A stretch of DNA of 64,000 bases from Thauera chlorobenzoica (GTDB lineage: Bacteria > Pseudomonadota > Gammaproteobacteria > Burkholderiales > Rhodocyclaceae), in NCBI RefSeq assembly GCF_001922305.1, contig NZ_CP018839.1, positions 186,001 through 250,000 of the forward strand, written 5' to 3'. How positions within the stretch are numbered: the stretch's first letter is position 1; each line of letters begins with the position of its first letter. Under the pieces are notes generated by a model that had not been told where the DNA came from, ran no database searches, and saw only the letters and a program-made list of their open reading frames with translations. This document shows, piece after piece, positions 38,098 to 46,566 of this stretch. A program made the translations under genes and the position numbers.

Positions 38098-40818
38098 CTA
38101 ACCCCGCCGGTCGAGGTGGTGAAGGAGTCGGCTCTTGATCGGAACGAGCTCGAGCGTCTCGTGCAGGGACTGCAAGGCCGGAATCAGCTGGGCGCGATGC
38201 AAGCCGTAGTCAAAACTTGAGAACCTCCCAAACGGGGACTCGCCTTCGTTGAAATGTCCCAAGAACGCGTCGATCACCTCGCCGGTGACGCCGCGGGCGA
38301 GAAGCTGCGTGCGCAGAAATGCGCGATGGAAGTTGGCCGGCAGTGGCGCGCCACGCGCGGCAAGCTGACCGGCGACCCACGTGGGCGTCAGCGGCGCGAG
38401 CCGGCGGCGTTCATCGAGCACGACGAAGGGCTGCCAGTCAGCAGCCTGTTTGCGATCGATCTGCGGCTGCAGCCGCTGGAGCAGGTTATCGACATGGTCG
38501 CGGTAGTTCTGCAACTGAAGGCACAGCGACGCATCAACGATTGCCAGCCGTGCGCGGCTGCTGCGTTCGTCATCCTTGTCTGACAGTGCCGCGTCGAATG
38601 CATGCACCGCGTCATCTTTGCCCGCGAGAAAGAGCGTATTCGCGCGCGGGCTCGTCAGCGCGCGCATGCTAGTCGAGAGGGCCGCGTAGAGCCATGTGTA
38701 GAGGGTGTAACTCGCGTGATACGCAACGAGCAGTGCGCCAAACAGCGGCGTGCGGCGGGAGGTGCGGATCTCGGCGCTGAGGGTCCTGAGCAGGTCATGG
38801 ACGACCCCGAGCGGTGCGACGAACCGGGCGCCGACCCTCATTCCCTGATCGCTCGTGATGGCCTCAGCGGGCACGCGTGGCAAGGCGGTTGCGGGTGTAA
38901 TGCCGAGCTGCCGTGCGAGTCGATGACTGGCGCGCCCGTGCAAGCGAATGAGCGTATCGACACGATATTGGGTATAGAACATGCGCGGCTCATCGCCGCG
39001 GTCGGTCTCCGCGCAGAGCAGCCACGTGGCAGGGGCATCGGCCCCGAGGTTGCGCAGAAGGGTTGGCAATGTGCGGGAGACGCGCATGGGTGTGAGTCGC
39101 TCGAGCCCAGGCGCGCTGAGCAGCTGCATCACCGCCTGCTTTGCAGTGCTCGGTTCGATGCCGAACACGCGCTTGTTCGTTCGATGCTCGCTTCCCAGAA
39201 AGCGTGTTAGCAGGACGCCGATACCCAAGCAGTCGGGTAGCAACAAACCGGGGGCCAATGGTGGCTCTTGCATCTTGCTCAGTGCCTCGGGCAAATCGGT
39301 CTTGTAGCTGGGCCCGATGGCTGGAATCCAGAACCCTCTAGTGAGCACCGCAGGTGCGCCCAGGGCGGCACCGAGCCCTGCTCCTGCGTTGAGAATGAGC
39401 GTGGTGTGTTCAGTTCTTAGCGACAGTTGCTCAGAGGGTTCCATCACCTCGAATCGCAACTCCCGCACCCGGCGCAGGGGTTGGCCGAGCGCAAGCATCG
39501 TGAGCAGGATCAGCGCGCCGATACACTCAAGCCTTGCTTGGGCCCGGTTTTTTGCGTTTCCGGCCAAGTGACGCTCGACGCGCCGCAATAGAAGCCTATG
39601 GAGCGTGCGCAGTTCAACCGGGGTGGGTGTCGCATAAAAGAAAGGCAGCGGCTGTGCTTGCGTCTCGATTGCAAGCTGCTGTCTGCGCAACTCAGCGAGC
39701 TTGGTGCCGATTTCCTGGCTGGCATAAAGCTGAAACGTCGGCTCAAGGGATTCGGCGGGCGAGAGCCCTGCGGCCTCCAGCGCGCTCGTCTCTTCGTCTT
39801 CTTCAAGTCCGATGTCGATAAAAACCGTCGTCGCCTCAAAATGGGCAAAGTCGTCGAGATCTTCATCGAAGTCGGGTGCCTGCTGATGCTGCATAAAGAC
39901 GCCGGCGACATCAGGCAGATTCACATATCCGGGCCGACGCTGTCGCCCGCCCGTGTTGTAGCGTTCGGAGCGTGCGCGACGGTACAGCCGGAACACGACA
40001 CCCTGCGTCAACAGGTTGGCGTATCGCGCGAAGTAGCGTTTGAGGGAGCCGAGGTAACGACCGATCCGGTCGGGTTTGCCGTCCGCGCCCTCCCAGGCTG
40101 AGAGGTCGATGTCAGCCATGGCTTTCGCATAGTCCTGCGCCGTTTGCGCCTCCGGCAGAAGCGACACGACTTGGTCATGCTCAGCCAGGCTCAGTTCGCG
40201 AATCGCGAGCCCGACATCCGAGGTGGGGGACGGCGCGATCGGCCATTCGCGCGGGCCGTCGTAGTGTTCGAAGTGCTCGAGTCCGGCGTATCCAGTCCCC
40301 GCCCGGGTCTGGTCATAGGTAAAGCGAGCCTGCATGTAACTCGCGAGGGTTTGCAGCTGAAGCTGAAAATACCGGAGCGCGGCGATCGGACGGCGCTCAT
40401 CCGGTGGGTAGTCGAGCGCTGCATGATGGCAATTCCATAATGCAGCGACGAGGCCGTGACGTGATACGCCGTGACGCAACAGCGGATGGTCGTGCTCGTG
40501 CTGGGGTTTGCGGTCCAGGAGCGCCAGTGCGGGGGCTTGGGAGAGCGCGGAGCGTCGCTCGCTGATCCAACGGCACAGCTCGATCCATTGAGGCAATTCG
40601 TCCAGCAGCGCTTGCTCACGAAAAATGCCGGGCATCGATTGCGCCGATGCGAGCAACGCCCCCACATGCTCGAAAACTTGCGCGTGCGCGACCAAATCAG
40701 GGTGGGCATTGATGAGCCAGAGCAGCCGGCGCAGCGCCATCGGATCGAACCCGGCATCGGTACAGGCCGCGATCAGACTCTGGTGCGCTGGGGCCTGGAC
40801 GGGGGCGCTGAACTTCAC
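38098..40818 (-). CDS. Large degenerate tyrosine-recombinase-like protein (trio component B)
   Basis: A 906-residue protein. The C-terminus has FHRAFLRTQLLARGVTGEVI and DAFLGHFNEGESPFG ending in SSFDY, which follows the box II pattern of tyrosine recombinases in reduced form. An earlier LALGQPLRRVRELRF (about 442-455) sits where the box I Arg would be. A strongly acidic stretch occupies about residues 316-345. Starts with GTG overlapping the stop of component C (GTGA). Probably a DNA-binding partner of component A; whether its Tyr871 is catalytic is unclear. Confidence 0.7.
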   Translation of the reverse strand: MKFSAPVQAPAHQSLIAACTDAGFDPMALRRLLWLINAHPDLVAHAQVFEHVGALLASAQSMPGIFREQALLDELPQWIELCRWISERRSALSQAPALALLDRKPQHEHDHPLLRHGVSRHGLVAALWNCHHAALDYPPDERRPIAALRYFQLQLQTLASYMQARFTYDQTRAGTGYAGLEHFEHYDGPREWPIAPSPTSDVGLAIRELSLAEHDQVVSLLPEAQTAQDYAKAMADIDLSAWEGADGKPDRIGRYLGSLKRYFARYANLLTQGVVFRLYRRARSERYNTGGRQRRPGYVNLPDVAGVFMQHQQAPDFDEDLDDFAHFEATTVFIDIGLEEDEETSALEAAGLSPAESLEPTFQLYASQEIGTKLAELRRQQLAIETQAQPLPFFYATPTPVELRTLHRLLLRRVERHLAGNAKNRAQARLECIGALILLTMLALGQPLRRVRELRFEVMEPSEQLSLRTEHTTLILNAGAGLGAALGAPAVLTRGFWIPAIGPSYKTDLPEALSKMQEPPLAPGLLLPDCLGIGVLLTRFLGSEHRTNKRVFGIEPSTAKQAVMQLLSAPGLERLTPMRVSRTLPTLLRNLGADAPATWLLCAETDRGDEPRMFYTQYRVDTLIRLHGRASHRLARQLGITPATALPRVPAEAITSDQGMRVGARFVAPLGVVHDLLRTLSAEIRTSRRTPLFGALLVAYHASYTLYTWLYAALSTSMRALTSPRANTLFLAGKDDAVHAFDAALSDKDDERSSRARLAIVDASLCLQLQNYRDHVDNLLQRLQPQIDRKQAADWQPFVVLDERRRLAPLTPTWVAGQLAARGAPLPANFHRAFLRTQLLARGVTGEVIDAFLGHFNEGESPFGRFSSFDYGLHRAQLIPALQSLHETLELVPIKSRLLHHLDRRG

Positions 40819-41411
40819 AGAGCGGGTTCGCTGTCGGGTTCATCGAACCCCTGTCGCTTCTGTCGCGGCAGGACTGCATCCAGGCTGTAGCCCGTGGCGA
40901 TGGCAAAGCGCTTGGCGCTGGCAGGGCCGTATGTCTTCGTCTTGGGATCGGTTTCCGCGATCGCAATGAAGCCAGCGTCGGCGATTGCCTGATGCAGGCA
41001 ATAGAGCTGGTGTGGAAGATGCGGGCGCGTGCGGGCCAGGGCGTGATGGATGATCAGGTCAGCCGCCAGGATCTGGAGCTTTTGCGCCTTACGCAGACGG
41101 CCGCTTTTGATCCGGAGCACCACCACGGCATCCTCCGGGCCGTACAGCTGCTGCGCGAGCCAGTACGCACGACCTGCGCCCAGGACATCGTAGCCCTCCT
41201 TGCGCCGGATCACGGTCATCGGGTTCATCGCGTAAGCGAGTTCCAGGAGTGCTCGATCGTGATGGCGAACCGCAAAACCGAAGTCCGGAACCACCCAGTG
41301 CTGCTCCATGAACGCTGCAAGGTCTGCGTCCAGCCCGAGTATCTCGGCGAAAGGGAGGGTGATGTGCTCCATCGCCGGCAGTGCAGGGGAGGTCGCGCTT
41401 GATTGGGTCAT
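40815..41411 (-). CDS. ParB-like small protein (trio component C)
   Basis: A 198-residue protein, first gene of the recombinase trio. The segment NPMTVIRRKEGYDVLGAGRA with following AVVVLRI resembles the GxRR-containing core of ParB/Srx-type domains, but with GAGRA in place of GERR. The C-terminus RFAIATGYSLDAVLPRQKRQ could be a helix-turn-helix remnant. Function unknown; may bind element ends. The assignment is tentative. No strong ribosome-binding site is seen. Confidence 0.6.
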   Translation of the reverse strand: MTQSSATSPALPAMEHITLPFAEILGLDADLAAFMEQHWVVPDFGFAVRHHDRALLELAYAMNPMTVIRRKEGYDVLGAGRAYWLAQQLYGPEDAVVVLRIKSGRLRKAQKLQILAADLIIHHALARTRPHLPHQLYCLHQAIADAGFIAIAETDPKTKTYGPASAKRFAIATGYSLDAVLPRQKRQGFDEPDSEPAL

Positions 41412-41473
41412 ATCCGTGAGGCGCCGAGCTGGGACGGTCAGTATGCGGTGTGAGGGGGCTGGCGCCCTCTCGA

Positions 41474-41890
41474 CTACGTTGTCGTGGCCTTGCGCGGCCG
41501 CCCTCCAAGCCGTCCGTTGGCGCGCGCCGCGGCCGCCTTGGCTTCCGAGGTCTGGCGTCCCCCGGCTCGCCCTGCTTCTGCGCTCATCCAGCGGCGGGAG
41601 CCGAGCATGCCTTCAAGCAGGGCAGGCAGGTAGAGGTCGGCATCGAGCTGCGGGAAGTGCAGGCCGAGCCCTGAGGGGCTGATCTCGATTTCGCTCAGCG
41701 CTTGCGGTGCAGCTTGGCCGAGGCCCTCGGCCAAGCGAGGCTCGAACGACACCTCCAGCCCGGAGCTCAGCACGATCACGACGCGGCCACGAAGCGCATC
41801 AAAATGCGCCTCGGTCGCCACGGGGCCTTTTGCGCGGCGGTCTTGTCCGCGGCGGTTGGCCCGCTCGAATTCGGTCTCAGAAATCGTCAT
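41474..41890 (-). CDS. DUF2442 protein
   Basis: A 138-residue protein. The middle LRGRVVIVLSSGLEVSFEP and LSEIEISPSGLGLHFPQLDA match DUF2442, including the FPxLDAD pattern; the C-terminus GRLGGRPRKATTT has an AT-hook-like GRP. ATG 41890 lies 14 bases inside the DUF4160 gene. DUF2442 and DUF4160 pairs are widespread and behave like toxin-antitoxin-style modules in layout, but no activity is established. Confidence 0.8.
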   Translation of the reverse strand: MTISETEFERANRRGQDRRAKGPVATEAHFDALRGRVVIVLSSGLEVSFEPRLAEGLGQAAPQALSEIEISPSGLGLHFPQLDADLYLPALLEGMLGSRRWMSAEAGRAGGRQTSEAKAAAARANGRLGGRPRKATTT

Positions 41891-42125
41891 GAAGGTGCTC
41901 CCATTCATCACACAGCTTGCCCAACGCCTTCGTCAGGGCGGCGCTGAATTCGCTCAGGTCCTTTCGGGTGAAGCCGAAGTTCTCACGCAGCTCGGGCGGC
42001 CCGTCGGGACAACGAAGCTTGAAAACTGCCTCGCATCCACCCCCGATCACATGGACGTGGGCGGGGCGGTGATCGTTCGGATAGATCACAACCCGGGCGC
42101 TGGCGAGTCGCAGGATAGTAGGCAT
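41877..42125 (-). CDS. DUF4160 protein
   Basis: An 82-residue protein starting MPTILRLASARVVIYPNDHR, then PAHVHVIGGGCEAVFKL, the full DUF4160 signature with its HxHV residues. It overlaps the DUF2442 gene by 14 bases. No Shine-Dalgarno sequence is seen before the start. First gene of the minus-strand run that continues through the recombinase trio. Confidence 0.82.
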   Translation of the reverse strand: MPTILRLASARVVIYPNDHRPAHVHVIGGGCEAVFKLRCPDGPPELRENFGFTRKDLSEFSAALTKALGKLCDEWEHLHDDF

Positions 42126-42337
42126 TATAGCAATTAACCCAAGCTACTTAGGTTTAATCCCTCGCGTGAGGGTAGGGGTCGTCTAGGTAGGACCATGTTA
42201 CGTTTACATTTTAACCATATTTTTTGTATTTACTAGGGTTAGATCGTGGCCGGATGGTTTGTCAAATTTCGCCGGATGCCTGACGAAAGCCTTGTAGATA
42301 ATGAATAAAGCCGATTGTGACCAAGGAAGACCTGGAG
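42126..42337. other. AT-rich non-coding patch next to the attachment site
   Basis: Bases 42120-42250 are clearly more AT-rich than the surroundings, with runs such as ATATTTTTTGTATTTAC. They contain an imperfect palindrome centred near 42150, AACCCAAGCTACTTAGGTT (15 of 18 non-central bases paired apart from two mismatched pairs). The patch lies between the DUF4160 start and the tRNA remnant and probably holds the promoter of the minus-strand run and recombinase or host-factor binding sites. Confidence 0.5.
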
Positions 42338-42396
42338 GCGCCGGTAGACTGGGCTAGACTCCGAAGGCGGACGTTCGAATCGTCTCGGGCGCGCCA
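42338..42396 (+). pseudogene. Decayed tRNA-Arg(CCG), probable island attachment site
   Basis: The 3' end is intact: T-arm GGACG-TTCGAAT-CGTCT (42369-42385), acceptor 3' strand CGGGCGC (42386-42392), discriminator G and CCA (42394-42396). A 5' acceptor-like GCGCCGG at 42338 pairs with it at six of seven positions, and CTCCGAA at 42359-42365 looks like an anticodon loop for Arg CCG. The D-arm, anticodon stem and variable loop are too short (59 nt in total against about 77), so it cannot be functional. Confidence 0.75.
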
Positions 42397-42403
42397 GATA
42401 CCG

Positions 42404-42440
42404 AAAGGCGCTGATTTCATGAAGGAATCAGCGCCTTTTT
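42404..42440 (+). terminator. Rho-independent terminator behind the tRNA remnant
   Basis: A perfect 13-bp stem AAAGGCGCTGATT/AATCAGCGCCTTT with a 9-base loop is followed by TTTTT (42436-42440). It is what one expects directly behind a tRNA gene, supporting the view that this is the original chromosomal 3' flank. Confidence 0.9.
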
Positions 42441-42751
42441 CACATCTCCCGCGCCGGTCAGAGGTCGAGCCAGCCACCTTTGGCGAAGCGGCGATAGGCT
42501 TGTCCTGCGCGATGCGTTCTTCTCCTCCAAAACGCAGTGACGGCGGTCGTGATTTTCCGCAGAGATTTTCCTAGACTGCGGTCGTGAGGCGCGCGCGTTC
42601 GCGCCCCGCAAACCCGGTCGCCCCGACGGGCACCCCCCGGATCCGGATCCCTTTCTTCCGCCCCCGCGCGGCAATCTCCGTTCGATGGCGGCCGCACGCC
42701 AGTCGTGCCGGCTTCGCACAACTGTTGCCGACGCCGGCAGAGGAGATACGG
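42441..42751. other. Intergenic region upstream of the FAD oxidoreductase
   Basis: No gene is supported here. A 10-base direct repeat GCGGTCGTGA occurs near 42543 and 42580. The ribosome-binding site AGGAG for the next gene lies at the right end. Confidence 0.5.
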
Positions 42752-44134
42752 ATGAATGCGTTATCCAAGGAACAGGCCGCGCCGCTCGCGGCCGCCGTCA
42801 CCGGCCGGGTGGTCTGCCCGGACGCCCCCGAATTCGATGAACTACGGAAAGTCTGGAACGGAATGGTCGACCGGCGCCCCGCCGCGATCGTGCAGTGCGC
42901 GAGCGCGGACGACGTCGCCCCAGCGATCGCATTTGCGCGCGGGTGCGGGCTGACGATCTCGGTCCGCGGCGGCGGGCATCACATCGCGGGCAATTCGATT
43001 GCCGATGGCGGGCTCGTCATCGACTTTTCCGCGATGCGCGCGGTCCGCGTCGATGCGGCGCGCCGGAGCGCGGCCGTCGAGCCCGGGGCGACGCTCGCCG
43101 ACTTCGACGCGGCTGTGCAGCGCCATGGTCTCGTCGTGCCGGTGGGCATCAACTCGACGACCGGGATTTCGGGGCTTACGCTCGGCGGCGGCTTCGGCTG
43201 GCTGACGCGCAAGTACGGGCTGACGATCGACGCACTGCGGTCCGCAGAAGTCATTACCGCAGACGGCGAGAAGCTGTGTGCGAGCGCGAGCGAGAATGCA
43301 GACCTGTTCTGGGCGCTGCGCGGCGGCGGCGGAAATTTTGGCGTCGTTACGCGCTACGAGTTCGAATTGAGTCCGCTCGGCCCGAACATCGTCGCCGGCC
43401 TGATCGTCTATCCGTTTGCGCAGGCCAAGCAGGTGCTGACGCGCTACCGCGATTTCGTCGCGGGTGCGCCGGAGGAACTGACGGCGTGGATCGTGCTGCG
43501 CCATGCGCCACCGTTGCCATTCCTTCCGGCCGACGTGCACGGGACGAAGGTCGTCGTCGTCGCGCTCGCGTATTGTGGCGACGTGTCGCAAGCGGAAGCG
43601 GTGGCCGCACCGCTGCACGTGCTTGGCGCGGCGCACGGCGCGCATGTCGGCGAGATGCCGTACGTCGACTGGCAGAAGGCGTTCGACCCGCTGCTCGCGC
43701 CCGGGGCGCGGAATTACTGGAAATCCCACAACTTCACTGAACTGAGCGACGCGGCCCTCGGCACGAAGATCGAGTACGCGGGCAGGCTGCCCTCGCCGCA
43801 GTGCGAGATCTTCATCGGCCACCTCGCGGGTGCGCCGAACCGGGTTGCGCGGAACGCGACGGCGTATCTCGCGCGCGACGCGAAGTTCGTAATGAACGTG
43901 CACGCGCGCTGGGACCACTCCGCGCAGGATGCGGAGTGCATCCGGTGGGCGCGCGACCTTTTCCGCGCCTCCGCACCCTATGCATCCGGTGGCGCCTACG
44001 TGAACTTCATGACGGAGGACGAAGGCGAGCGCGTCGCCGCGGCGTATGGCGAAAACTACGAGCGGCTCAGGGAGATAAAGCGCCGGTACGACCCGCAGAA
44101 CGTGTTTCACATGAACCAGAACATCAAGCCGTGA
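42752..44134 (+). CDS. FAD-linked oxidoreductase, PCMH type with BBE C-terminus
   Basis: A 460-residue flavoenzyme. The N-terminal FAD-binding PCMH domain has RGGGHHIAG (72-80), whose His is the usual covalent FAD site, and LTLGGGFGWLTRKYGLTID. The C-terminus YENYERLREIKRRYDPQNVF-type segment is the berberine-bridge-enzyme (BBE) tail. The second covalent Cys of bicovalent members is not evident. ATG 42752 follows AGGAG. Oxidises an unknown substrate, often a sugar or alcohol in this family. Single-gene unit. Confidence 0.88.
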   Translation: MNALSKEQAAPLAAAVTGRVVCPDAPEFDELRKVWNGMVDRRPAAIVQCASADDVAPAIAFARGCGLTISVRGGGHHIAGNSIADGGLVIDFSAMRAVRVDAARRSAAVEPGATLADFDAAVQRHGLVVPVGINSTTGISGLTLGGGFGWLTRKYGLTIDALRSAEVITADGEKLCASASENADLFWALRGGGGNFGVVTRYEFELSPLGPNIVAGLIVYPFAQAKQVLTRYRDFVAGAPEELTAWIVLRHAPPLPFLPADVHGTKVVVVALAYCGDVSQAEAVAAPLHVLGAAHGAHVGEMPYVDWQKAFDPLLAPGARNYWKSHNFTELSDAALGTKIEYAGRLPSPQCEIFIGHLAGAPNRVARNATAYLARDAKFVMNVHARWDHSAQDAECIRWARDLFRASAPYASGGAYVNFMTEDEGERVAAAYGENYERLREIKRRYDPQNVFHMNQNIKP

Positions 44135-44152
44135 AGTCGTCCAGCGCCCGCA

Positions 44153-44184
44153 ACCTCAGGGGCGGAGGTACGCGTCCCTGAGGT
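44153..44184. repeat. Inverted repeat after the FAD oxidoreductase gene
   Basis: Perfect 9-bp arms ACCTCAGGG and CCCTGAGGT with a 14-base loop lie 19 bases after the stop. No T-run follows, so it may be a transcript-end hairpin rather than a standard terminator. Confidence 0.5.
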
Positions 44185-44287
44185 CGGCGTTACGGCCGAT
44201 GAAGCTCCCGCGGCCACGCCCCGGGAGCGCGAGAAAACGGCGACAATGGCGGCCAACCCGGTTTGAACGCCATTTCAGGATTCTCCT

Positions 44288-46552
44288 ATGGAAATCAAGG
44301 TTAATTTTCTCGACAAGCTTCGTCTTGAAGCCAGATTCGATGACTTCACGGTGGTGGCCGACCAGCCTGTCCGCTACAAGGGCGACGGCTCGGCGCCGGG
44401 TCCGTTCGACTACTTTCTGGCTTCGTCGGCACTGTGCGCGGCTTACTTCGTGAAGCTCTACTGCGAAACGCGCAATATTCCTACCGATAACATCCGCCTG
44501 TCGCAGAACAACATCGTCGATCCGGAGAACCGCTACAAGCAGATCTTCAAGATCCAGGTCGAGCTGCCGGAGGATCTCTCCGCCGCCGACCGCCAGGGCA
44601 TCCTGCGCTCGGTCGAGCGCTGCACGGTGAAAAGGGTGGTGCAGACCGGGCCCGAGTTCGTGATCGAAGAGGTGGACAATCTGGATGCCGATGCCCAGGC
44701 CTTGCTGGCGCTGAATCCGGAACCCGAAGCAAGCACCTACATTGCGGGCAAGGACCTGCCGCTGGAGCAGACCATCGCCAACATGTCGGGGGTCCTGGCG
44801 GACCTGGGCATCAAGATCGAGATCGCCTCGTGGCGCAATCTCGTGCCCAACGTGTGGTCGCTGCATATTCGCGATGCGCATTCGCCGATGTGTTTCACCA
44901 ACGGCAAGGGCGCGAGCAAGGAAAGCGCGCTGGCGTCGGCCTTGGGCGAATATATCGAGCGGCTGAATTGCAATCACTTCTACAACGACCAGTTCTGGGG
45001 CGAGGACATCGCCGACGCGGCGTTCGTGCATTACCCGAACGAGCGCTGGTTCAAGCCCGGCCCCGGCGATGCGCTGCCGGCGGAAATTCTCGACGCGTAC
45101 TGCCTGCAGATCTACAACCCCGAGGGCGAGTTGCGCGGCTCGCATCTGTACGACACCAACTCCGGCAATATCCAGCGCGGCATCTGTGCGCTGCCCTATG
45201 TGCGTCAGTCGGACGGCGCGGTGGTGTATTTCCCCACCAACCTGATCGACAACCTGTATCTCAGCAATGGCATGAGTGCCGGCAACACGCTGGCCGAAGC
45301 GCAGGTGCAATGCCTGTCGGAAATCTTCGAGCGCGCGGTCAAGCGCGAAATTCTGGAAGGCGAGCTCGCCCTGCCCGACGTGCCGCCCGAGGTGCTGGCG
45401 AAATATCCCGGCATCGTCGCCGGCATTGAAGAACTGGAGCGCCAGGGCTTTCCGGTGCTGGTCAAGGATGCGTCGCTGGGCGGGGCGTATCCGGTGATGT
45501 GCGTCACCTTGATGAACCCGCGCACCGGCGGCGTGTTTGCCTCGTTCGGGGCGCACCCGAGCCTGGAGGTGGCGCTGGAACGCAGCCTGACCGAGTTGCT
45601 GCAGGGGCGCAGTTTCGAAGGCCTGAACGATCTGCCCCCGCCCACATTTGAGAGCAACGCGGTCACCGAGCCGAACAACTTCGTCGAGCATTTCATCGAT
45701 TCCAGCGGCGTGGTGTCGTGGCGTTTCTTCAGTGCCAAAGCCGACTTCGATTTTGTCGAGTGGGACTTTTCCGGCCACGGAGAGAATTCCAACATCGTGG
45801 AAGCCGCAACCCTGTTCGGCATCCTCGAAGATATGGGCAAGGAAGTGTACATGGCGGTGCATGACCAGCTCGGCGCAACGGCCTGCCGCATCCTGGTACC
45901 GGGGTACTCGGAGATCTATCCGGTGGACGACCTGATCTGGGACAACACCAACAAGGCCTTGTCGTTCCGTGCCGATATCCTGAACCTGCATCGACTGGAC
46001 GATGCCGGTCTGGAGGCGCTGCTTGAACGGCTGGAACACAGTGAGCTCGATGATTACACCGACATCATTACCCTGATCGGCATCGAGTTCGACGAGAACA
46101 CGGCCTGGGGCCAGCTGACGATTCTGGAATTGAAGCTGCTGATCCATCTCTCCCTGCAGCAGTTCGAAGCGGCGAAGGAGCGGGTGGAAGCCTTCCTGCA
46201 ATACAACGAGAACACGCTTGAGCGCGGACTGTTCTATCAGGCCCTGAATGCGGTGCTGGAGGTGCTGCTGGACGACGACCTGGAACTGGACGACTACGAG
46301 GCCAATTTCCGCCGGATGTTCGGCAACCCGCGGATGGAAGCGGTGATCGGCTCGGTAAACGGCAGCGTGCGCTTCTTCGGCCTGACCCCAACGAGCATGA
46401 AACTGGAAGGGCTCGACCGGCACCAGCGCCTGATCGACAGCTACCGGAAACTGCACACGGCGCGGGCCACGGTGGCGGATTTATCCAGTCGGGGTACGGG
46501 TCGGGGCAGGGTCGGCCACCAGGCTGAGCGGGTGGCTTCCACAAGAAACTGA
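44288..46552 (+). CDS. ycaO: OsmC-YcaO fusion protein
   Basis: A 754-residue protein. Residues 1-145 form an OsmC-like domain (PGPFDYFLASSALCAAYFVK). The rest is a YcaO domain: SKESALASALGEYIERLNCN and AEAQVQCLSEIFERAVKREI carry the Glu residues that bind Mg-ATP. The C-terminal part is helical and TPR-like. This two-domain form is linked with ribosomal protein S12 beta-methylthiolation together with RimO. No rimO gene lies in this window. The ribosome-binding site is AGGA. Confidence 0.9.
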   Translation: MEIKVNFLDKLRLEARFDDFTVVADQPVRYKGDGSAPGPFDYFLASSALCAAYFVKLYCETRNIPTDNIRLSQNNIVDPENRYKQIFKIQVELPEDLSAADRQGILRSVERCTVKRVVQTGPEFVIEEVDNLDADAQALLALNPEPEASTYIAGKDLPLEQTIANMSGVLADLGIKIEIASWRNLVPNVWSLHIRDAHSPMCFTNGKGASKESALASALGEYIERLNCNHFYNDQFWGEDIADAAFVHYPNERWFKPGPGDALPAEILDAYCLQIYNPEGELRGSHLYDTNSGNIQRGICALPYVRQSDGAVVYFPTNLIDNLYLSNGMSAGNTLAEAQVQCLSEIFERAVKREILEGELALPDVPPEVLAKYPGIVAGIEELERQGFPVLVKDASLGGAYPVMCVTLMNPRTGGVFASFGAHPSLEVALERSLTELLQGRSFEGLNDLPPPTFESNAVTEPNNFVEHFIDSSGVVSWRFFSAKADFDFVEWDFSGHGENSNIVEAATLFGILEDMGKEVYMAVHDQLGATACRILVPGYSEIYPVDDLIWDNTNKALSFRADILNLHRLDDAGLEALLERLEHSELDDYTDIITLIGIEFDENTAWGQLTILELKLLIHLSLQQFEAAKERVEAFLQYNENTLERGLFYQALNAVLEVLLDDDLELDDYEANFRRMFGNPRMEAVIGSVNGSVRFFGLTPTSMKLEGLDRHQRLIDSYRKLHTARATVADLSSRGTGRGRVGHQAERVASTRN

Positions 46553-46566
46553 TGCCGCCGCAGCCC

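Noticed and set aside
42120..42127. Perfect -10 box (TATAAT) over the DUF4160 start codon
   Set aside because: It overlaps the start codon and has no -35 at the right distance, so it is probably a coincidence.
42338..42396. Functional tRNA gene
   Set aside because: The D-arm, anticodon stem and variable loop are incomplete, and the total length is about 18 bases too short.
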